Positions 14,568 to 24,586 of a stretch of 64,000 bases of DNA are shown here, piece after piece (position 1 is the stretch's first letter; every line of letters starts with the position of its first letter). The position numbers and the translations under genes are program-made. This DNA is from Lachnospiraceae bacterium (GTDB taxonomy: Bacteria > Bacillota_A > Clostridia > Lachnospirales > Lachnospiraceae), in contig JAGZJD010000005.1 in assembly GCA_018365895.1 (NCBI GenBank), positions 1-64,000 on the forward strand, given 5' to 3'. Below the pieces are notes generated by a model. It did no database searches and was not told the origin of the DNA. It worked only from the letters and a program-made list of their open reading frames with translations.

Positions 14568-16157
14568 TTAAAATCTGGCTGAAACAATAATATCATTCAA
14601 AAGTAATTTCGTATCGCCGTTAGGAATAATTGTCTGATCTTCTCGCTTAATCATTATGATAAGAAAATGTTTATCTTTTGGAATATCTTTAATCAGTTTT
14701 CCATTCCACTTATGACTTTTTGAAATAATAGATTCCTGTAAGGTCAGATTGCTTCTGTCCGTGAATTCCGGTGCAGCAAATACAACTAGATCACCGGCGC
14801 GCAGTAAGGTGTTTCCGGAGGGAAGAATGGTTGTTTGTTCTCTTAATAGTAGTACTGCCAACAGTTCTCTGGGAAGTGAAAGGTCTTTTATTGTTTTTCC
14901 GGAAAAAGGATGCGTATCTGTAACATGAATTTTGATAAAACTCACATCAGAGTCTTCCTGGTAATCATTAAAAGTTTTAAAAATATTTGTATTTGAATCA
15001 ATCATATTTAACTTTTTTGCAACAAAAGGAAGGAGCGTGCCTTGGAATGACAAGGATAAAAGTACAATTACAAACACAAGATTAAATATGTTGAAAGGAA
15101 GAGGAATATCTGACAATACAATGTAGATTGCAAATACAATGGAAGCAACTCCTCGGAGTCCGGCAAAAGATACGATGCCAATTTGTGCTAAAGATGATTT
15201 AAAAGGTGTAAGAATCATAAAAACAGAAAATGGTCTTCCGATAAATGTGAGAAAAAGTGTTATGGAAAACGCCGGAAAAAATACTAGAGGGAGTTGTGAT
15301 GGAGTTACAAGAAGCCCTAGTAAAAAGAAGATTATCATTTGTGCAATTTCTGTTAAAACATCAAAAAAGTGAACGAGAGATCTTTTCTCTGGAAGATAAT
15401 GATTGCCCAGTATAATACCGGAAAAATAAACACTTAAATATCCGTTTCCACCAAGAATTGTAGGCAGAGCGTAAGAAATAAGTGCAATTGAAAATAGAAA
15501 AATAGTCCGTCCAGCAGAAGAAAAAGCGGCATATTTGGCCAGTATGAAGGATGCTGTCCAACCAAGGAAAAGGCCGCCGATAATTCCAATAGAAATCTGT
15601 AGAAATAAAGTTGAGGGGATGGATATATTTTTCCCTGTCATAATGGCACACAAGAGAATTGTCAGCATATAGGAGACAGGGTCATTAGATCCTGACTCTA
15701 ATTCAAGCAATGAGTCCGTATGATATTTTAGTGCAAGATTTTCAGAGCGCAGTACATTGAATACAGATGCCGCATCTGTGGAAGAAATCACAGCTCCGAT
15801 TAAAAAACTTTCAATCCAATGTACACCGAATAGGAAATGAACAAATAGGCCGACTAATCCGGCTGTCATAAGTACGCCAAGCGAAGAAAGAAGAAAAGCG
15901 CGAGAGGCTACGGGCTTTGCTGCGTGCAGATTTGTTCCAAAACCGCCATAAAACATGATGAAAACAAGGCAGGAAGAACAAATATATTCGGATAGCTCAT
16001 AATTATCAAAAGGAATCCGTATAATTCCGTCAATTCCAAAGAGCATGCCAAGAATAAGAAAAATAATTAGGGAAGGAACTGGTATTTTTTCAGAAAAGCG
16101 TTTCATAAAGAGACAAACGGCGATTACGATACCAGTAAATAGTAAATAGTGAGTCAT
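14568..16157 (-). CDS. cation/proton antiporter, NhaP2/CvrA type
   Basis: This 529-residue protein is read on the minus strand. About 12 membrane segments fill residues 5-390, with the CPA1 signatures GSNDPVSYML and SSTDAASVFNVL that carry the ion-exchange Asp residues. A C-terminal TrkA-C/RCK_C regulatory domain (about 405-525, FSGKTIKDLSLPRELLAVLL) follows. This order matches potassium/proton antiporter CvrA (NhaP2), used in cytoplasmic pH and K+ control; whether Na+ or K+ is moved cannot be decided here. AAGGAGATTTCT precedes the ATG. It stands alone between two remnants. Confidence 0.88.
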   Translation of the reverse strand: MTHYLLFTGIVIAVCLFMKRFSEKIPVPSLIIFLILGMLFGIDGIIRIPFDNYELSEYICSSCLVFIMFYGGFGTNLHAAKPVASRAFLLSSLGVLMTAGLVGLFVHFLFGVHWIESFLIGAVISSTDAASVFNVLRSENLALKYHTDSLLELESGSNDPVSYMLTILLCAIMTGKNISIPSTLFLQISIGIIGGLFLGWTASFILAKYAAFSSAGRTIFLFSIALISYALPTILGGNGYLSVYFSGIILGNHYLPEKRSLVHFFDVLTEIAQMIIFFLLGLLVTPSQLPLVFFPAFSITLFLTFIGRPFSVFMILTPFKSSLAQIGIVSFAGLRGVASIVFAIYIVLSDIPLPFNIFNLVFVIVLLSLSFQGTLLPFVAKKLNMIDSNTNIFKTFNDYQEDSDVSFIKIHVTDTHPFSGKTIKDLSLPRELLAVLLLREQTTILPSGNTLLRAGDLVVFAAPEFTDRSNLTLQESIISKSHKWNGKLIKDIPKDKHFLIIMIKREDQTIIPNGDTKLLLNDIIVSARF

Positions 16158-16371
16158 AGAAATCTCCTTAAATATAATAATAGCATTCTAAAATGAAAGA
16201 ATAGATTTATGATAACATGATGCTGCAAAACATTCAATCATTGTAAAAAATGACAAAAAAGTTATATAATATATAAATAACTTTGGAGCAGAACCATTTG
16301 AAAAGGATTGTATAGGTTATTGTGAATGAGTAATGTATAAAGCCCAATTTTTTTAGAGATGGATTGAGATT

Positions 16372-16700
16372 ATGATTTTATTTTTTACAGGAACTGGAAA
16401 CAGTCGATATATTGCGGAAAAAATCGCGAAAAAAACTTGTGATGACATGATATGTATCAATGATCGAATAAAACAAAATGATACCAGTTCCATTAGAGTT
16501 TCAGGAGATTTGAGTATAGTGACACCTACCTATGCCTGGAGAATACCTAATTTGGTGAAAGAATGGCTTTTACAAACGAAGAAGCAATTAGTTGTATCCA
16601 TTATTTGTAAAAACCACACCGTTTTATATGAAGGATTCCTGCATCGGATGCGGAAAATGTGCGTCCTTATGTCCGTTGCAAGAAATGATGCTATAAAAGT
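16372..16700 (+). pseudogene. EFR1-type flavodoxin-ferredoxin remnant
   Basis: From ATG 16372 the product starts like EFR1 proteins: a flavodoxin-like FMN loop (FFTGTGNSRYIAEKIA) and the segment VTPTYAWRIPNLVKEWL. A deletion and frame change then bring in, in another frame, MKDSCIGCGKCASLCPLQEM, the first 4Fe-4S motif of the C-terminal ferredoxin part, which soon stops. About 70-80 residues of the flavodoxin half and the second cluster motif are missing. An intact protein would be near 260 residues. Confidence 0.8.
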
Positions 16701-16713
16701 CAATATATTCTGA

Positions 16714-17037
16714 TAAAAATAGGTAATTGCGAAACAAGTTTACAATCTTGATTGAAAACAAGGATAGAATCCTGCAATACAGGATTCTTGCAATGGAAAG
16801 TGGCGGTCATTAATTTGGGGCATGACAAAAGGCTTCCTAGTTACTACGAAGCAGAAAGATTTATAAAATCTCAATTTTATGCAATCAAAGGCTTAAGACT
16901 TCGGATGTATTGACGTTGGTGAATTTTACCATAAACCTTGAGGAGATATTTTATTTTTAACATGAAAAATTGCCGTATTTATGCGGCTTTTGGCGTTTCG
17001 CAAACGCCTAAATGATACAAAGAAGAAAGGAGAGTTT
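16714..17037. other. non-coding stretch with small hairpins
   Basis: No credible gene is seen. AGAATCCTG-CAATA-CAGGATTCT near 16768-16790 is a 9-base hairpin, and GGCGTTT-CGC-AAACGCC at about 16991-17007 is a 7-base hairpin just before the amidohydrolase RBS. No clear promoter could be assigned, and I recognise no riboswitch. Confidence 0.5.
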
Positions 17038-18645
17038 ATGAAAACTTTTTATATAAATGGAATCATTTTAACAATGGAAGAAAATAATTTGTATGCAGAA
17101 GCGGTCTGCACAGAAAATGGTATCATACAGGCGGTGGGAACGAAAGAAGAATTGCTGAAACTTCGGAGTGAAGGGGATCGTATCATTGATTTGGAAGGGA
17201 AAACAATGTTGCCGGGACTAATTGACGGCCATTCTCATTTTGCCGGAACGGCAAACGCAATGACGCAGTGTGATCTGTCGCTTTGTAACAGTTTTGCAGA
17301 TATTATCCGAGAGATGAAGAATTTTAAAGAAAAGAGAAAACTATCTGATGATGCGTGGATCGTTGGCTGTAATTATGATCATAATTTTCTTGCAGAAGAA
17401 AAGCATCCGGATCGGTTTGTTTTAGATCAGATCAGTGCCACAAATCCGGTGCTGCTGATCCATGCATCCTCGCATATGGGCGTTACAAACAGTAAAGGTC
17501 TGGAACTTCAGGGAATCGATGAGACGGCAGAGGACAGGGCAGACGGGCGTTACGGAAGAGTGGAAGGAACAAGTACTCCGAATGGCTATATGGAGGAGAA
17601 AGTATTTCTGGAATTTCAGTCAAAACTGCCGATGACATCAGTGGAAGAGCTGATGAATCTTTTCCGGGAGGCTCAGAAATTGTATGCCAGCTATGGAATT
17701 ACAACAGTACAGGATGGAATGGTAGCCCGCCCGCTTTTTCAACTGTTGAAAACTGCATCGGATATGGGGATTCTTAAGCTGGATATCGTCGGTTATGTGG
17801 ATATTATGACAGCAGCAGAGCTACCGGATGAAATGCCGGAGTACGATAGAAAATATCATAAACATTTGAAACTTGGCGGATATAAGATTTTCCTGGACGG
17901 TTCTCCACAGGGAAAAACAGCGTGGATGCTGGAACCGTACGTTGGTGAAGAATCTTACTGTGGTTATCCGATCCACAGTGATGAAGTGCTGGAATCTTAC
18001 ATTCGGACTGCACTTGAGAAAAAGCAGCAGCTTCTGGCACACTGTAACGGAGACGCCGCAGCAGAGCAGTATATTACCGGATTTGAAAAGGTGCTTGCAT
18101 CAGAGAAGAGTCAGGATACTTACCGGGCGGTAATGGTACATGCCCAGCTTGTGAGAAGAGAGCAGCTTCAGCGCATGGCGAAACTGGGAATGATGCCGAG
18201 TTTCTTTGTGGCACATACTTACTATTGGGGCGATATCCATTTAAAGAATTTTGGAATAGAGCGGGGCAGAAGGATTTCACCGGCAAAGGATGCAGTTGAT
18301 TGTGGTATGAAATTTACTTTTCATCAGGATAGCCCGGTTGTTCCGCCGGATATGATGCGAACGGTTTCCTGTGCAGTGAACCGGATTTCAAGAACCGGAC
18401 AAGATATCGGGAAAGAACAGAGAATTTCGGTGCTGGAGGCGCTGAAGGCAGTTACAAGCTACGGAGCTTATCAATATCATGAAGAAGATAGAAAGGGAAC
18501 AATCTCTGTCGGAAAACTTGCGGACTTCGCGGTGCTTGATAAAAATCCTCTGGAAGTAGATCCGGAAATGCTGGCAGAAGTTCGGGTAATGATGACAATA
18601 AAAGAAGATCAGATGATTTATGAGAGAGGTACATGTCATGAATAA
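17038..18645 (+). CDS. YtcJ-like metal-dependent amidohydrolase
   Basis: This protein has 535 residues counted from ATG 17038, which follows AGAAAGGAGAGTTT; an upstream in-frame start at 16981 would add 19 residues with no ribosome site. It belongs to the amidohydrolase superfamily. A beta-strand N-terminus (FYINGIILTMEENN) is followed by LPGLIDGHSHF with the first metal-binding His pair. Further conserved His are in LLAHCNGDAAAEQY, VMVHAQLV and HQDSPV, and the C-terminal strand is GTISVGKLADFAVLD. These proteins hydrolyse amide or imine bonds in unknown small molecules. The stop overlaps the start of a transporter gene, which suggests uptake and cleavage of one compound. Confidence 0.88.
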   Translation: MKTFYINGIILTMEENNLYAEAVCTENGIIQAVGTKEELLKLRSEGDRIIDLEGKTMLPGLIDGHSHFAGTANAMTQCDLSLCNSFADIIREMKNFKEKRKLSDDAWIVGCNYDHNFLAEEKHPDRFVLDQISATNPVLLIHASSHMGVTNSKGLELQGIDETAEDRADGRYGRVEGTSTPNGYMEEKVFLEFQSKLPMTSVEELMNLFREAQKLYASYGITTVQDGMVARPLFQLLKTASDMGILKLDIVGYVDIMTAAELPDEMPEYDRKYHKHLKLGGYKIFLDGSPQGKTAWMLEPYVGEESYCGYPIHSDEVLESYIRTALEKKQQLLAHCNGDAAAEQYITGFEKVLASEKSQDTYRAVMVHAQLVRREQLQRMAKLGMMPSFFVAHTYYWGDIHLKNFGIERGRRISPAKDAVDCGMKFTFHQDSPVVPPDMMRTVSCAVNRISRTGQDIGKEQRISVLEALKAVTSYGAYQYHEEDRKGTISVGKLADFAVLDKNPLEVDPEMLAEVRVMMTIKEDQMIYERGTCHE

Positions 18646-19561
18646 TCGCAGTAAAGGAATCGCGCTTGCAGTGACGACTGCGGTAATGTGGGGGATTATG
18701 GGAGTATTTGTGCGCGATCTGTCACAGTATCATTTTTCGACGATTGAGATATCTTTCTTTCGGTGTGTTCTTGCAGGTGCAGCGTATTTTTTGTTTCTGC
18801 TTATTACAAAGCCGTCGGCGCTGAAAATTGATGTGAGAGGACTTGGCGTTTGTATTTTATATGGGGCAGTTGCCTATAGTATTAGTTTTGTTAGCTATAG
18901 CGCCGCCGTATCCCGAATTCCTGTTGGGGTGGCAACTGTATTGATGTTTATGAGTCCGATCTGGGTGGCAATTCTTGGAAGAGTAATGTTTCGAGAAAAA
19001 CTTGAGAAAAGTAAAATGGTTACGATCGGCATTTGCCTGATCGGGGCAGTGCTTGTAGCGAATCTGATCGGAACAGGGAATCTGAAGCTGGACGCTATTG
19101 GCCTTTTGGCAGGCGTGATCAATGGAATCGGAGTAGCGCTTCAGATTCTGCTTCCAAAGTTTTTTGCAAAAAATTATGAGAGAGATACACTGCTTGTTTA
19201 TGGATTTCTCGGAGGTGCATTTGTACTGGCATTTGGAATGAAACCACAGGCAGCCATTGCACATCTGACACAGACACCGGTGTTAAATCTGATTGTGGAT
19301 TTATTTGGCATCGGAATTCTTTGTACGATGGTGGCAAATGTTGCCTGTGTGAAATCAACTCAGTATGTAGAGGCTACCACGACAAGTATTTTATCAGCAC
19401 TGGAAGTTGTAGTAGGGACGTTAGTAGGATTTATTGTCTTTCGTGAGCATATGACAGGACTGCAAATATTAGGGGCGGTCATCATTGTCGTGGGAGCCAT
19501 TGGTTCTGAGATTTATCGGCCAAGAAAACGGCAGCAGTATGAAATACCGGATTCACTTTGA
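18638..19561 (+). CDS. EamA/DMT-family transporter
   Basis: This inner-membrane protein has 307 residues and ten predicted membrane segments in two EamA halves (first half from AVTTAVMWGIMGVFVRDLS, second from LKLDAIGLLAGVINGIGVAL). ATG 18638 overlaps the amidohydrolase stop by 8 bases, and GAGAGG lies about 9 bases upstream. The family exports or imports amino acids, nucleosides or other metabolites; the substrate is probably related to that of the coupled amidohydrolase. Its last 49 bases run over the 3' end of the convergent fucosidase gene. Confidence 0.88.
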   Translation: MNNRSKGIALAVTTAVMWGIMGVFVRDLSQYHFSTIEISFFRCVLAGAAYFLFLLITKPSALKIDVRGLGVCILYGAVAYSISFVSYSAAVSRIPVGVATVLMFMSPIWVAILGRVMFREKLEKSKMVTIGICLIGAVLVANLIGTGNLKLDAIGLLAGVINGIGVALQILLPKFFAKNYERDTLLVYGFLGGAFVLAFGMKPQAAIAHLTQTPVLNLIVDLFGIGILCTMVANVACVKSTQYVEATTTSILSALEVVVGTLVGFIVFREHMTGLQILGAVIIVVGAIGSEIYRPRKRQQYEIPDSL

Positions 19562-22041
19562 AAGCCTTCTTTTCCATTGCCGGCGCTGAAAACAGGAACC
19601 GGCTGCTGATCTTGACGGGATACATAGAGGGAATAGCCGTCTGGAACACGAAGCAGCACAGGGCCTCCGTTGGTAGAGAAGATGGTGGCTTCCTGTAGGC
19701 GTCCTTTTTCCCAGCACATAGAAATATGTAGATTACCACGGGCAACGAGTCCACTGACTTGACCGCATTTCCATGCATCCGGCAGTGCCGGGAGAAGATC
19801 AATACAGTCAAGGTGGCTTTGGAGAAGCATTTCTGCGACTCCCGCAGTTAGGGCAAAGTTGCCGTCAATCTGAAACGGAGGATGTGTATCCCAGAGATTT
19901 GTCATAATTCCCGTTTTCAGAAGATCAGTAATAAGCTTGTGGGCGCGGTTTCCTTTATGGAGCCGCGCCCATGTGTTAATGCGCTGTCCCATTCCCCAGC
20001 CGGTGCTTTCGTCTGTCCGGCAGTTCATGGAAATTTCTGCGGCCTTTAGAAGTTCCGGGGTGTCTAAAGAAATCAGAGTTCCCGGATAAACGCCAAGCAA
20101 ATGTGAAATATGCCGGTGTTCAAATCCTTGTCCAAGAGTATTTACAAGTGTTTCTTCATACCATTCTTTAATTTGTCCGTTAGAACCAATCTCAATCGGT
20201 CCTTTCAACCGTTTCATATGATCTTCCCAGACTGCTATAAGTGCATCGTCAGTTTTGAGGATGCGGGCTGCCTGAATTACATTGTGGTAGAGCTGCCAGA
20301 TCAGTGTATGTTCATAAGTATTTCCGGCAGTGCGCGGTCCGTGCTCCGGAGAAAAAGACGGAGCAGAAATCAAGTGTCCGTCAGAATCTTCTACAAGAAG
20401 CTGGTCATAGAGAATAGCCTCTTCTTTCATCATTGGATAAATGTATTCTCGAAGATATTCGATATCATTTGTGTATTCATAATATTCCCAACAATTCTGC
20501 AAGAGCCATGGAACAACAGCCGGAGACCAGCCCCAGTCAAAGATCCAGCCTGGACAAGTCCAGCCGTAAGGCGTATTTTGAGTATGTGCCATGAAACCAT
20601 TTTCCGGGTGGGTTTCTGTACTTGTAATTCCGGAATAAATGGCGGCAGTTACCCTGCCCGGAGCCCGCAGAGAATCAGTGTATCGAATGAGAGGCTTCCC
20701 ACACTCAGCCAGATTTGTATTATAAACAGGCCAGTAATTCATCTGTAGATTTACATTCAAGTGATAATCCGCATGCCAGATAGAATTATTTGCACCGGCC
20801 CAGATTCCCTGTAAGTTAGAAGGCAAGGTTTCACGGTAAGGATCATCAGGAGGCGTCTCTCTTGAGGAGGCAATCGTCAGATAGCGCCCATATTGGAAAA
20901 GGAGTGTTTCCAGATAACGCTGTGCATCATCGGAGGCCAGATGATGACGATAAGCTTCCAGTAATGTATCTGTTGAGAGTTCCCATGATTTTTCCCCCTG
21001 CGCTGTGCATACTTCATGGCAGGATGTGGATTGTTTCTCTAAATTCAGCCGTACTCTGTGGAAAAGATTAGAGTAATCAGTAACATGTCTTAGTTTAAGC
21101 TCCTCATAGGAAGCGTGCTGTATAAAAGCAGCAGCGCGGTTCACATAAGAGAGAATACGGGCTTCAAGCTGGGAAGAAGTTTCTCCTGTACGGTAAACAG
21201 GATAGTTATTCTTATAATCTGTTCCAATGGAAGTAATCAGAAATACAGATTTTGCCCGTTTGACCGATACATATTCCGGCAGTGACAGACATTCTCCTTC
21301 CTCGGTCAGGATCTGGGTGTGAGAACAGAATTTTAAGTCATTATCATCTAATGTTCCGTTAATGGAAATACATCCATTTTCTACAGAGGTTTTCCAGTGG
21401 CGCTGATAGGCAATCGGAGCGATCGGACAGCAGGAATTACCAGGAGTATTGTCAGGAATTACAGAAACATTCACATCCAGCCCATCGGGATGATCGGAGG
21501 ATAGTTTTGTGACAAGTACGTTATCCGGGTAACTGATAAAGCTTTCTCGTGTATAGTGTACTCCGTCACAGTCAAAGGATATGCTGCAGAGGGCAGTATC
21601 CAGATTAAGAGATCTTGTATAATTCGTTACATGAGAAGGATCAGGCTGCGGAAAATCCAGATACATATTAGCATAGCTTAGAAAAAAGCCATATCCGTAA
21701 GCGCCTTCTTCATCAAAAAGTCCGGTGAGTTCATCACAGAGTTTGCGGGCTTTATCAACCTTTCCGGAAAGAAAAAGGTTTTGAATTTCATGGAGTGTTT
21801 TTCCGTTTCGCCCTTTTTCAGGAAGATTTCCACCCTGATAATCCGGTCTTCGGCTGGATGGCCCGCCGGACCAGAGAGATTTTTCGTTTAACTGGATTCG
21901 TTCGCGAGCAATGCCGCCGAAAATACTTGCGCCAATTCCGCCATTGCCAAGAGGAAGAGACCATTTTTCCCATCCGTCATAGCTATCAGGAGTTTCTGTG
22001 TGATAGATTAGTTTTAAAGGTTTGCTGTTATAGTGTTCCAT
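19513..22041 (-). CDS. GH95 alpha-L-fucosidase
   Basis: This 842-residue glycoside hydrolase is read on the minus strand. The N-terminal GH65N-type beta domain starts LPLGNGGIGASIFGGI and NEKSLWSGGP, both hallmarks of family GH95. The alpha/alpha barrel carries NLQGIWAGANNSIWHADYHL, and the NLQMNYWPVYNTNLAE and FSPEHGPR segments hold catalytic and fucose-contact residues. There is no signal peptide, so it acts in the cytoplasm or on imported sugars. GH95 enzymes release alpha-1,2-linked fucose (or galactose) from glycans such as mucin. It is divergent from the BglG-type regulator gene and overlaps eamA tail to tail. Confidence 0.92.
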   Translation of the reverse strand: MEHYNSKPLKLIYHTETPDSYDGWEKWSLPLGNGGIGASIFGGIARERIQLNEKSLWSGGPSSRRPDYQGGNLPEKGRNGKTLHEIQNLFLSGKVDKARKLCDELTGLFDEEGAYGYGFFLSYANMYLDFPQPDPSHVTNYTRSLNLDTALCSISFDCDGVHYTRESFISYPDNVLVTKLSSDHPDGLDVNVSVIPDNTPGNSCCPIAPIAYQRHWKTSVENGCISINGTLDDNDLKFCSHTQILTEEGECLSLPEYVSVKRAKSVFLITSIGTDYKNNYPVYRTGETSSQLEARILSYVNRAAAFIQHASYEELKLRHVTDYSNLFHRVRLNLEKQSTSCHEVCTAQGEKSWELSTDTLLEAYRHHLASDDAQRYLETLLFQYGRYLTIASSRETPPDDPYRETLPSNLQGIWAGANNSIWHADYHLNVNLQMNYWPVYNTNLAECGKPLIRYTDSLRAPGRVTAAIYSGITSTETHPENGFMAHTQNTPYGWTCPGWIFDWGWSPAVVPWLLQNCWEYYEYTNDIEYLREYIYPMMKEEAILYDQLLVEDSDGHLISAPSFSPEHGPRTAGNTYEHTLIWQLYHNVIQAARILKTDDALIAVWEDHMKRLKGPIEIGSNGQIKEWYEETLVNTLGQGFEHRHISHLLGVYPGTLISLDTPELLKAAEISMNCRTDESTGWGMGQRINTWARLHKGNRAHKLITDLLKTGIMTNLWDTHPPFQIDGNFALTAGVAEMLLQSHLDCIDLLPALPDAWKCGQVSGLVARGNLHISMCWEKGRLQEATIFSTNGGPVLLRVPDGYSLYVSRQDQQPVPVFSAGNGKEGFQSESGISYCCRFLGR

Positions 22042-22104
22042 GGCAGTTCCTTTCGCATAAAATAGATTTTTTTAGTAGTATATCAGATGCGGAGTCATTT
22101 TGGC

Positions 22105-22175
22105 AGTAAAAAAATCGGTGGATTGTGTAGTAAAAAAGCCGATAGATTGACAGCGGAAGTGTCAGCCGATATGAT
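22105..22175 (+). promoter_or_regulatory. 21-bp direct repeats and promoter in the GH95/bglG divergent region
   Basis: Two 21-base copies start at 22105 and 22129 (both begin AGTAAAAAA and end GATTG; 17 of 21 positions agree), a period of 24 bases. The second copy ends in the -35 box TTGACA (22147-22152), with TATGAT after 17 bases (22170-22175). They could bind a regulator of either gene. Confidence 0.6.
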
Positions 22176-22218
22176 ATATATTAGGTAAGAACGACAAGAG
22201 AAAAACGGGAGGACCCCC

Positions 22219-24114
22219 ATGCTGACAAAAAGACAACAAATGATTGTAACGCTTATGAATAAGCAGAGAGACTGGATTGTAGGAAAAGATCTTGCAAGAC
22301 TTTTGAACGTCTCGGACCGCACGATTCGAAATGATATTGCATCAATTAATGAATTTTACAGGGAAACGGTAATTGAATCAAATCTTCGAAAAGGATATAG
22401 AATTCAGGAAAGCAAAGTGAAAGGAACGATTGAGGACAGAAAAGAAACACTTCCGGAAACAGGAGAGGAGCGCAGGCGGTATCTTCTCAAAATGTTGTTG
22501 GAAAGCAGTCAGGTAAATTTCTATGAATTGTCAGAACAGATGTGTATTTCAGAATTTTCTCTTGAAAATGATGTGAACAAAATCCGCAGATTGCTGGAAA
22601 ATTATCCGGAGTTAAAGATTGTTCGCAAAAATAATATGCTGCAGCTTGTTGGGGAAGAACGCGAGAAAAGACATCTTTATGAAGAATTGATTTTGTTTCA
22701 TATGAGCGGCAATTTGCTGAATTTGAATAAGATAGCAGAAAATTTTAAAAAGTTTGATCTTTTAAAAGTAAAAGAAGTTCTGAAAGAGATTTTGGAAGAG
22801 GCTCACTATGAAATCAGTGATAGAAGAGTACCATCTTTATTGCTTCATATCGGAATCATTTTGGAAAGAATTTTTACGTATCATTTTTTAGAGAAGGAAG
22901 GCAGAGAGGAAGAAGTGAAAAACCTTCCGGAATATGAAATTTCCAGAAGATTTTTTGATAAACTCAGCCGGAGATTGACTCTAAATATTGTGGAAACGGA
23001 AGTTTCGGATTTCGCAGTGTATTTGAAGCTGGGAAATAAGAAAAATTATTTTGAAAAAGAACAGATGGAAGAATTTGTTTCTGATTTGGTAGAACATATC
23101 ATCATTGAAATTAAGGAACATTTTGACATTGATTTTAGTGATGATAAAGAATTCAGGCTTGGATTGGAGCTTCATATGGTATCACTTTTGAAGAGGCATT
23201 ATGAACATGTGGAGATTGATAATACATGCCTGGAAGAAGTGAAGAGAAAATACCCATTGATATTTGAGATGGGTGTGTGGGTATGCAAGATTATGGAAGA
23301 CTATCTGCAGATCACTATCAGCGAAAATGAGATTTCTTTCATTGCGCTTCATATTGGCTCTGCATATGAACGGGCGAATTTAAGGAGAAAGTACAGAGGT
23401 ATTCTGATCTGTCCTCATAATAGGACAGTAAAAGAGCTTTGTGTACAGAAGATTATGAATCGGTTTGATGACCGGATTGAAATGATTGATTGTATGAGTT
23501 ATTTTGAAGAATCTGCCATACTTGAAAAAAGACCGGATTTTATTCTTGCGACACAGTCGGTAGTACATTCGCTCGATATTATAACAGCCGAAATATCCAT
23601 GTTTTTTGACTATAAGGATGAAGCTGTTGTATTCCAGACTTTGAATCGGATGGATCAGATCCGATATAAAAATAATTTTCAGTTTTTTATTTTAAATCTT
23701 ATCAGAAAGGATTTCTTTACCGTCGATATGACGGAAGAACAGCCGGAAGAAATTATATCTGTTATGTGTGACCGCCTATATGCCCGCGGATATGTAAAAA
23801 AAGATTTTAAAGAGGGAGTTTTAAAAAGAGAAAGTCTTTCTCCGACTTCGTTTTTTCATGGATTCGCCATTCCGCATAATATGTCTCATAAGGCGACAGT
23901 ACATTCGGCAATCAGTACTGCAATTTTAAAGCGCCCTGTCAAATGGGGGAACTATGAAGTGAGGTTTGTCTTTTTGCTTGCAATCACAGAAGAAAATCGA
24001 AATTTCTTAAAGATCTTTTTTGACTGGCTTGACGATGTCGTTTCTGATTCTGAAAAATTTGCCAGACTTGTGGAGGTGCAGGATTACCAGAGTTTTGTAG
24101 ATACATTATTGTAA
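22219..24114 (+). CDS. BglG/LicR-family PTS-controlled transcription regulator
   Basis: This 631-residue regulator starts with a helix-turn-helix (about 10-60, LLNVSDRTIRNDIASINEFY) and a second winged helix (about 85-150). Two PRD domains follow (about 185-395; conserved His in LLLHIGIILERI, LELHMVSLLKRH and IALHIGSAYERA), then a degenerate EIIB-like part and a C-terminal EIIA-Fru/Mtl-like domain with the phospho-His in GFAIPHNM. It matches LicR/MtlR activators, which switch on a PTS operon when unphosphorylated by their EIIB. The target is most likely the PTS genes that follow 123 bases downstream. Confidence 0.9.
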   Translation: MLTKRQQMIVTLMNKQRDWIVGKDLARLLNVSDRTIRNDIASINEFYRETVIESNLRKGYRIQESKVKGTIEDRKETLPETGEERRRYLLKMLLESSQVNFYELSEQMCISEFSLENDVNKIRRLLENYPELKIVRKNNMLQLVGEEREKRHLYEELILFHMSGNLLNLNKIAENFKKFDLLKVKEVLKEILEEAHYEISDRRVPSLLLHIGIILERIFTYHFLEKEGREEEVKNLPEYEISRRFFDKLSRRLTLNIVETEVSDFAVYLKLGNKKNYFEKEQMEEFVSDLVEHIIIEIKEHFDIDFSDDKEFRLGLELHMVSLLKRHYEHVEIDNTCLEEVKRKYPLIFEMGVWVCKIMEDYLQITISENEISFIALHIGSAYERANLRRKYRGILICPHNRTVKELCVQKIMNRFDDRIEMIDCMSYFEESAILEKRPDFILATQSVVHSLDIITAEISMFFDYKDEAVVFQTLNRMDQIRYKNNFQFFILNLIRKDFFTVDMTEEQPEEIISVMCDRLYARGYVKKDFKEGVLKRESLSPTSFFHGFAIPHNMSHKATVHSAISTAILKRPVKWGNYEVRFVFLLAITEENRNFLKIFFDWLDDVVSDSEKFARLVEVQDYQSFVDTLL

Positions 24115-24237
24115 ATATATCCTTTTCCTAAATTGCAGCGTATTTCCTAATACTAGGAAGAAGAAGTGGAAGATAATAAATGAATATGAGTTATACTTTA
24201 TGAAAGAGTTAAAAAGCGGAAGAGAGGAGGATGGAAA

Positions 24238-24570
24238 ATGGAAGGACTGGAACTTATTTGTTTTCAGATCATTTCTTTTGCAGGAGAGGCAAAAAGCGCG
24301 TATATGGGAGCAATCCACACAGCAAAGGCAGGGAACTATGAAGAAGCAGAGAAGATGATCAAAGAAGGAAGCAATGTATTTTTGCAGGCACATAAAGCAC
24401 ATGCAGATCTAATCCAGAAGGAAGCTGCCGGAGATATGACAGAGACACCGAATTTACTGCTGATTCATGCAGAAGACCAGTTAATGGCAGCAGAGACATG
24501 TAAGATTCTGGCAGTAGAATTGATTGATACTTATAAACGCATTTCCATTTTAGAAGCAAAAGAAGCGTAA
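24238..24570 (+). CDS. PTS EIIA, lactose/cellobiose family
   Basis: This 110-residue EIIA protein is all helical, with the conserved HAEDQLM motif whose H77 takes the phosphate from HPr. The N-terminal FQIISFAGEAKSAYM and the HKAHADLIQKEA helix also fit the Lac/Cel family. RBS AGAGGAGGATGGAAA precedes the ATG. It is the first of three separate PTS subunit genes (A, B, C) that pass phosphate to the incoming sugar. The substrate could be cellobiose, lichenan fragments, lactose or a chitobiose-type sugar; no phospho-glycosidase gene is present to decide. Confidence 0.93.
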   Translation: MEGLELICFQIISFAGEAKSAYMGAIHTAKAGNYEEAEKMIKEGSNVFLQAHKAHADLIQKEAAGDMTETPNLLLIHAEDQLMAAETCKILAVELIDTYKRISILEAKEA

Positions 24571-24586
24571 AAGAGAGGAAAATGAT

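Noticed and set aside
16714..17037. Riboswitch or small RNA before the amidohydrolase
   Set aside because: Only short unrelated hairpins are present; no conserved core could be recognised.
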